NCBI GenBank assembly: GCA_027009095.1
Contig: JALVDG010000320.1
Coordinates: 1 to 8,877 of the forward strand
Length of the DNA: 8,877 nucleotides
Direction of reading: 5' to 3'
From: Thiotrichaceae bacterium
GTDB lineage: Bacteria; Pseudomonadota; Gammaproteobacteria; Thiotrichales; Thiotrichaceae
Part shown: piece after piece, positions 6,568 through 8,877 of the stretch
Position numbering within the stretch: position 1 is the stretch's first letter
How the letters are laid out: every line of letters starts with the position of its first letter
Position numbers and translations under genes: made by a program
Notes under the pieces: model-generated
What the model saw: the letters and a program-made list of their open reading frames with translations, nothing else
Database searches by the model: none
What the model was told of the DNA's origin: nothing

Positions 6568-7682
6568 TGGAAAACGATAATTCTGCAAAACAAATATCCA
6601 ATATAAAGTTATCTGAGGAAAAGCTTTTATCAACACAAGCACTGCGAGATTTAAGCTCTAAAATAGTATTATGGGGCAAGGAGTTAGGATTTCAAAAACT
6701 CGGCTTTAGTGATATTGATTTAGGTGAAACTGAGCAGCAATTACAAGCATGGATTAAACAAGGCTTTCATGGTGATATGGAGTGGATGCATCATCATGGT
6801 AGCAAGCGAACGCGACCTAATGAGCTTGTTAAAAATACAATCAGTATTATTTCAGCACGTATGGATTATTTTCCCCCTGACGGTATTGATCCTGAGCTAT
6901 TACTTAACCATCCTGAAGCAGCTTATATTTCTCGTTATGCACTAGGAAGAGACTATCACAAATTACTACGTAAAAAATTGCAGCAACTCGCCACAAGAAT
7001 TCAGCAAGAGGTCGGGGATTTTGGCTATCGCGTTTTTGTCGATAGTGCTCCAGTGATGGAAAAACCGATTGCAGCAAAAGCAGGTTTAGGCTGGGTTGGC
7101 AAGCACAGTAATATCCTTAGTAAAGAGTCTGGTTCATGGTTTTTTTTAGGTGAAATATATACCGACCTTCCGCTCCCAATATCCAAAGCAGTCACAGATC
7201 ACTGCGGTAGCTGTACCGCTTGCATTAATGTATGCCCCACTCAAGCCATTGTTGCACCTTATGTTGTTGATGCTAATCGTTGCATATCCTACCTGACTAT
7301 TGAATTAAAAGGCGCTATTCCAGAAGAATTTCGCCGTGCGATAGGGAATCGGATTTATGGTTGTGATGATTGCCAGTTGACCTGCCCTTGGAATCGTTTT
7401 GCAGATTATACGCAGCAGGCAGACTTTGCTATTCGTAACAAACTCGACCGTAGCCATTTGCTTACGTTATTTTCATGGACTGAGGATGAATTTTTGCAAA
7501 AGTTACAAGGCTCACCTATTCGACGCATTGGTTTTGAAAGGTGGTTACGTAATATCGCCATTGCACTAGGTAACAGCCCTAAAAACCAACAAATACTCAT
7601 GGCACTACAAGAAAAAAGAAAAATAGCTACTCCCCTTGTTAATGAACACATTGATTGGGCGATCCAACAACAAATAAAATAA
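6567..7682 (+). CDS. queG: Epoxyqueuosine reductase QueG
   Basis: QueG is the cobalamin- and iron-sulfur-dependent cytoplasmic enzyme that reduces epoxyqueuosine to queuosine at the wobble base of tRNAs with GUN anticodons. From the ATG at 6567 the protein has 371 residues, close to the family norm. Visible motifs are WGKELGFQ (36-43), FVDSAPVMEK with the likely proton donor D159, and GLGWVGK after it. Two [4Fe-4S] clusters are supplied by C213, C216, C219, C223, C239, C266, C269 and C273 (CGSCTACINVCP and CDDCQLTCPW). A HEAT-like end follows (RRIGFERWLRN, then ALGN). The first 28 residues precede the conserved part and look like a loose extension. TTG at 6543 and GTG at 6561 are upstream alternatives. 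A good GAGGA sequence at 6614-6618 has no start codon at the right distance. It is divergent from nnr with no gap. Confidence 0.95.
   Translation: MENDNSAKQISNIKLSEEKLLSTQALRDLSSKIVLWGKELGFQKLGFSDIDLGETEQQLQAWIKQGFHGDMEWMHHHGSKRTRPNELVKNTISIISARMDYFPPDGIDPELLLNHPEAAYISRYALGRDYHKLLRKKLQQLATRIQQEVGDFGYRVFVDSAPVMEKPIAAKAGLGWVGKHSNILSKESGSWFFLGEIYTDLPLPISKAVTDHCGSCTACINVCPTQAIVAPYVVDANRCISYLTIELKGAIPEEFRRAIGNRIYGCDDCQLTCPWNRFADYTQQADFAIRNKLDRSHLLTLFSWTEDEFLQKLQGSPIRRIGFERWLRNIAIALGNSPKNQQILMALQEKRKIATPLVNEHIDWAIQQQIK
6668..6695 (-). promoter_or_regulatory. Candidate promoter for nnr-tsaE inside queG
   Basis: On the minus strand TTGAAA (6690-6695, 5 of 6 to consensus) is followed after 16 bases by CATAAT (6668-6673, 5 of 6). 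Transcription would start near 6661, about 95 bases before the chosen nnr start and entirely within the queG coding region. A promoter there is required because the two genes have no gap. This is the best match I saw, but it was found by eye. Confidence 0.38.
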
Positions 7683-7772
7683 AACCTCCTTCAAAGCATT
7701 AGGCTATGCTCTCATCATAACTAAAGTATAAGATTCGATAAATCTCGTCTAACATCAATTAATGATTTATTA

Positions 7773-7788
7773 TAGTATTAATATACTA
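7773..7788. repeat. Short inverted repeat TAGTAT-taat-ATACTA
   Basis: Two perfect 6-base arms surround a 4-base centre about 250 bases upstream of the protease ATG. It could be a regulator site, but the arms are AT-only apart from one base pair and chance is a real alternative. Confidence 0.2.
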
Positions 7789-8025
7789 ATCTCTATAAAT
7801 TTATCTAATAACACGCTATCATACCCTGCTGTATTCCACCAACAGTGCTCCAAATTAATATCTACAAACAGCATAAAATATATCTGATATGATAATAATT
7901 TCTCATTAAAACAAACATTTAGATAAAAGATATAACCGATGGACAACACTTGTTTTTCTTTCGTCTAACTATTTTTTATAAATTTAATATTTCCTAAATA
8001 CCTAAAAATAATACGGGTAAAATTC

Positions 8026-8030
8026 GAGAA
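8026..8030 (+). promoter_or_regulatory. Ribosome binding site of the protease gene
   Basis: GAGAA lies 8 bases before the ATG at 8039. It supports that start, which also places a signal peptide at the very N-terminus. Confidence 0.5.
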
Positions 8031-8038
8031 TAAACACA

Positions 8039-8877
8039 ATGCTAGTACGCATTTTAATAGCAATACTCCTTATTACTTATCAAACATATTCAATAGCCGA
8101 AACAAATACAGCAAGCCTTTATGCGGGTGCTGAAAAATCTGTTTATCAAATTCGCGTTATTAATAAAGAAACAGGAAAAAAATCAACCATAGGTTCTGGT
8201 TTTATTGTTGCAAAAAATAACATCTTAGCAACCAACTATCATGTGGTTAGCCAATATGTAAATGATCCTGATGTATATATTCTTGAGTATCTATCTAACT
8301 CTGGAGAAACAGGCACGCTAGAGCTATTGGACTTGGATATCGTCCATGATCTTGCGGTTGTAAAAGCCTCTCATCCGATGGGAACACCATTAAAAATAGA
8401 AGATATTCCCGAAAAAGGCGCACGCTTATTTTCTTTAGGTAACCCCTTAGATTTAGGTTTTTCTATTGTTGCAGGCACAAATAACGGTATTCTTACACAA
8501 GAGGAGGATGGCAATATTCAAATATCAGGTAGCCTTAACCCCGGTATGAGCGGCGGTCCGACTCTGAATGAAGCAGGTAATGTTATTGGTATTAATGTTG
8601 CGACTACGGGTAATAACATCAGCTTTCTGGTTCCTGCTGACTACTTAAAAATTATTCTTAAACGCTTAGAAGCAAATGGCTATCGCCCTGTTAAAAATCG
8701 CTTTACCCATATCTCCACACAACTAAAGGCAAGTGCTAATAAAATTCTCAAAAAATTATCAACAAATAACTGGGGAAAAACCTCTATTGGCAACTTTATT
8801 GTTCCCGCCGAGCTAGATAAATCAGTACGTTGTTGGGATGCAAGCCGCCCTCCTAAACCAGAGGATTTATTTCGTTC
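8039..8877 (+). CDS. Secreted trypsin-like serine protease, S1C/HtrA-like (3' end outside window)
   Basis: The open frame runs from the ATG at 8039 to the right edge with 279 complete codons and no stop. A hydrophobic signal peptide (about 1-20, probable cut after SIA) sends the product to the periplasm or beyond. A trypsin-fold domain spans about 28-220. The catalytic triad is complete: H68 in TNYHVV, D104 in HDLAVVK and S171 in NPGMSGGP. These contexts are those of HtrA/DegP-type S1C proteases. After about residue 225 comes a Lys-rich segment and then a region (SVRCWDASRPP near the edge) that I do not recognise. It does not look like the start of a PDZ domain. The gene was missed by simple stop-to-stop criteria only because it is open at the edge. 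Substrate and full architecture are unknown. Confidence 0.88.
   Translation, partial: MLVRILIAILLITYQTYSIAETNTASLYAGAEKSVYQIRVINKETGKKSTIGSGFIVAKNNILATNYHVVSQYVNDPDVYILEYLSNSGETGTLELLDLDIVHDLAVVKASHPMGTPLKIEDIPEKGARLFSLGNPLDLGFSIVAGTNNGILTQEEDGNIQISGSLNPGMSGGPTLNEAGNVIGINVATTGNNISFLVPADYLKIILKRLEANGYRPVKNRFTHISTQLKASANKILKKLSTNNWGKTSIGNFIVPAELDKSVRCWDASRPPKPEDLFR

Larger units (their letters stand above)
7683..8038. other. AT-rich intergenic region between queG and the protease gene
   Basis: These 356 bases hold no convincing gene or RNA. An inverted repeat TAGTAT-taat-ATACTA lies at 7773-7788. A TATAAA at 7977-7982 could be the -10 box of the protease gene, but no good -35 accompanies it. 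A weak hairpin after queG (7695-7710) lacks a T-tract, so the end of the queG transcript is unclear. Confidence 0.6.

Noticed and set aside
7406..7651. An 81-codon minus-strand frame within queG
   Set aside because: It lies opposite the HEAT-like end of QueG, with no ribosome site or known motif.
7695..7710. Hairpin AGCAT-N6-ATGCT just after queG, considered as a terminator
   Set aside because: The stem has only 5 base pairs with two GC pairs, and no T-tract follows on either strand.
7939..7968. Nine-codon reading frame upstream of the protease, considered as a leader peptide
   Set aside because: There is no ribosome site, no codon bias suggesting attenuation, and such short frames are frequent by chance.
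1..8877. Search for CRISPR repeats, tRNA genes, insertion-sequence ends or phage genes
   Set aside because: Reading both strands showed no regularly spaced direct repeats, no cloverleaf candidates, no transposase motifs and no phage-like proteins.

Overview
The window comes from an AT-rich bacterial chromosome, most likely a gammaproteobacterium. The evidence is the arrangement of queG divergent from nnr, tsaE and an AmiB/AmiC-type amidase. This matches the E. coli order yjeS / yjeF-tsaE-amiB as I know it, and the amidase carries a twin-arginine signal. The genus cannot be told from the sequence alone.

Positions 1-2779 (minus strand) hold most of a very large surface lipoprotein that is cut by the left edge. 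It has a lipobox, a Gly/Asp/Thr linker, a leucine-rich-repeat block, about four Ig-like (Big/invasin-type) domains with an Asp/Asn-rich calcium-binding-type insert, and the start of a cadherin-like 'DVLAND' domain. A 443-base gap follows. It carries a promoter candidate for the lipoprotein, an operator-like palindrome, and an intrinsic terminator that faces the amidase, nested inside a longer inverted repeat.

Positions 3223-6567 (minus strand, transcribed right to left) are a conserved housekeeping cluster: nnr (NAD(P)HX epimerase/dehydratase), tsaE (tRNA t6A ATPase) and an N-acetylmuramoyl-L-alanine amidase. nnr and tsaE overlap by four bases (TTGA). The amidase is separated from tsaE by 181 bases that hold a possible promoter and a palindrome. 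mutL, which often follows the amidase in gammaproteobacteria, is absent here. A terminator and the unrelated lipoprotein occupy that place.

Positions 6567-7682 (plus strand) encode QueG, the last enzyme of queuosine synthesis. Its ATG and the most likely nnr start (TTG) share one base, so these divergent genes have no intergenic space and each promoter must lie inside the other gene. After a featureless AT-rich gap, 8039-8877 begins a secreted trypsin-like serine protease with a complete catalytic triad, cut by the right edge.

The cluster joins tRNA modification (QueG, TsaE), metabolite repair (Nnr) and cell division (amidase). I see no phage, transposon, CRISPR or RNA gene. The least ordinary items are the LRR/Ig lipoprotein, the zero-gap divergent start, and the nested hairpins downstream of the amidase. 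I found no convincing new multi-gene system.
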